This document shows, in pieces, positions 22,802-23,434 of a stretch of 23,434 bases of DNA (positions are counted from its first letter, which is position 1; each line of letters begins with the position of its first letter). Where the stretch lies: assembly GCA_003978455.1 (NCBI GenBank), contig QNZT01000137.1:1-23434 (forward strand), read 5' to 3'. The translations under genes were made by a program, and so were the position numbers. The notes below the pieces were generated by a model. That model saw only the letters and a program-made list of their open reading frames with translations, had not been told where the DNA came from and did not search any database. Origin of the DNA: Sulfurospirillum sp. Its GTDB lineage: Bacteria; Campylobacterota; Campylobacteria; Campylobacterales; QNZT01.

Positions 22802-23434
22802 TCACAAAAAACGGAGTCGAAAAGTCGCGCCCTTACCCAACGTCGAATCTAGCTCTACCGTGATACCGTACCGTTTTGCGATATCCGAAACGATGGACAA
22901 CCCCAGCCCGAAACCTCCGCTTTGGGAAGTTGCCCTGAAAAAACGTTTGAATATCTCTTTCTGATCTTCTGAACCGATACCGATACCCGTATCCCGGACT
23001 TCCAACACTCCGCCGCCGGTATGCACATAGATAGTACCGCCGCGGCGATTGTATTTGATGGCATTGGAGAGGAGATTGGTCACCAGACGTACTGCACTTT
23101 CACGGTCTATCTCAAACATTAACCTCTCATCACCGCTTTCATGAAACGTGACACCCTTCTTCACCGCCAGCGGTTTGAGCGCCTCAATCTGTTCATGTAC
23201 TATCTGCACCATATCGAGGGGTTCAAGTGGTACGCTCTCTTTGTCACGCAAAAAAAGATAGGTCAGATCCCTGTAGATATCGGAGATCCTGCGGGCACTG
23301 ATTTTAATACGCTGATCATTTTTGTCGGCAGACTCCCCTTTGGCATCGACACTCATCAAGAGTGCCGAGATCGGCGTGTTGAGTTCATGGGTACTCTCTT
23401 TGATAAAGTTGTCCAGTGCCTGACGCCGCATCTG
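22802..23434 (-). CDS. Sensor histidine kinase, C-terminal part (cut by window edge)
   Basis: The last 210 codons of a canonical kinase are visible; the sensor part and start are beyond the right edge. The H box is KESTHELNTPISALL with the phosphoacceptor His codon at 23387-23389. The N box is LLSNAIKYN, G1 DTGIGIG, F box FKRFFRAT, G2 GGFGLGLSIV, and the domain ends GKGATFRLRFL. All catalytic elements are intact, unlike the kinase-like gene at 20498-22240. It is of the OmpR-partner (HPK1) type. A response regulator gene probably lies upstream, outside the window. It is followed by the YtkA/FixH-like gene, which it may regulate. Confidence 0.93.
   Translation of the reverse strand, partial: QMRRQALDNFIKESTHELNTPISALLMSVDAKGESADKNDQRIKISARRISDIYRDLTYLFLRDKESVPLEPLDMVQIVHEQIEALKPLAVKKGVTFHESGDERLMFEIDRESAVRLVTNLLSNAIKYNRRGGTIYVHTGGGVLEVRDTGIGIGSEDQKEIFKRFFRATSQSGGFGLGLSIVSDIAKRYGITVELDSTLGKGATFRLRFL

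Noticed and set aside
1..23434. tRNA, rRNA, CRISPR array, insertion sequence or phage genes
   Set aside because: I looked for tRNA-like cloverleafs, evenly spaced short repeats, transposase motifs and integrases and saw none.

Overview
The window looks like the chromosome of a Campylobacterota bacterium (Epsilonproteobacteria), most like a free-living Sulfurimonas/Sulfurovum/Sulfuricurvum type. The reasons are the BioV-type biotin esterase, the run bioV / FtsH-like / mtaB / mscS / aroB (an order I recall from Helicobacter pylori around HP0283-HP0286), and the set M23 peptidase / PgbA-N-type protein / glcD (compare H. pylori HP0506-HP0509). The genus is inferred. Genes are packed tightly, many start at GTG or TTG, and neighbouring genes often overlap by 1-23 bases.

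Positions 1-5870 (minus strand) hold an operon transcribed from aroB towards the left edge: aroB (3-dehydroquinate synthase), a MscS-family channel with a long periplasmic coiled coil, mtaB (tRNA t6A37 methylthiotransferase), an FtsH-like AAA protein whose zinc HExxH site has been lost, and the first 113 codons of bioV. A TATAAT -10 element lies just upstream of aroB.

Positions 5929-14347 (minus strand) hold eight more genes in one nearly gapless chain: an M23 peptidase of the Csd3 type, mgtE, a NUDIX hydrolase, a PLP enzyme of the ACC deaminase/D-cysteine desulfhydrase family, hisD, an S41 protease lipoprotein, a small lipoprotein and an orphan RCK/TrkA-C protein. The intergenic region 14348-14656 contains divergent promoters. 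The leftward promoter would start its RNA almost exactly at a 68-base two-helix hairpin, and the rightward leader contains a second hairpin.

Positions 14657-17596 (plus strand) hold a PgbA-N-domain secreted protein, glcD and a YihY/BrkB-family membrane protein, followed by two tandem copies of a 74-base GC-rich repeat. A small three-helix membrane protein lies on the minus strand at 17774-18061.

Positions 18239-22240 (plus strand) are the most unusual part. Three exported proteins built from PilJ-type helical repeats, the third of them degenerate, are followed by a membrane protein with a NIT-type sensor domain and a histidine-kinase-like ATPase domain that lacks the phosphoacceptor His and the usual N and G2 boxes. 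No response regulator is adjacent. By domain family this could be a nitrate/nitrite-related or other envelope sensing complex, but its function is unknown.

Positions 22277-23434 (minus strand) hold a secreted YtkA/FixH-like protein with Cys and Met clusters, downstream of a canonical sensor histidine kinase cut by the window edge. Metal (copper) response is a reasonable guess for this pair.
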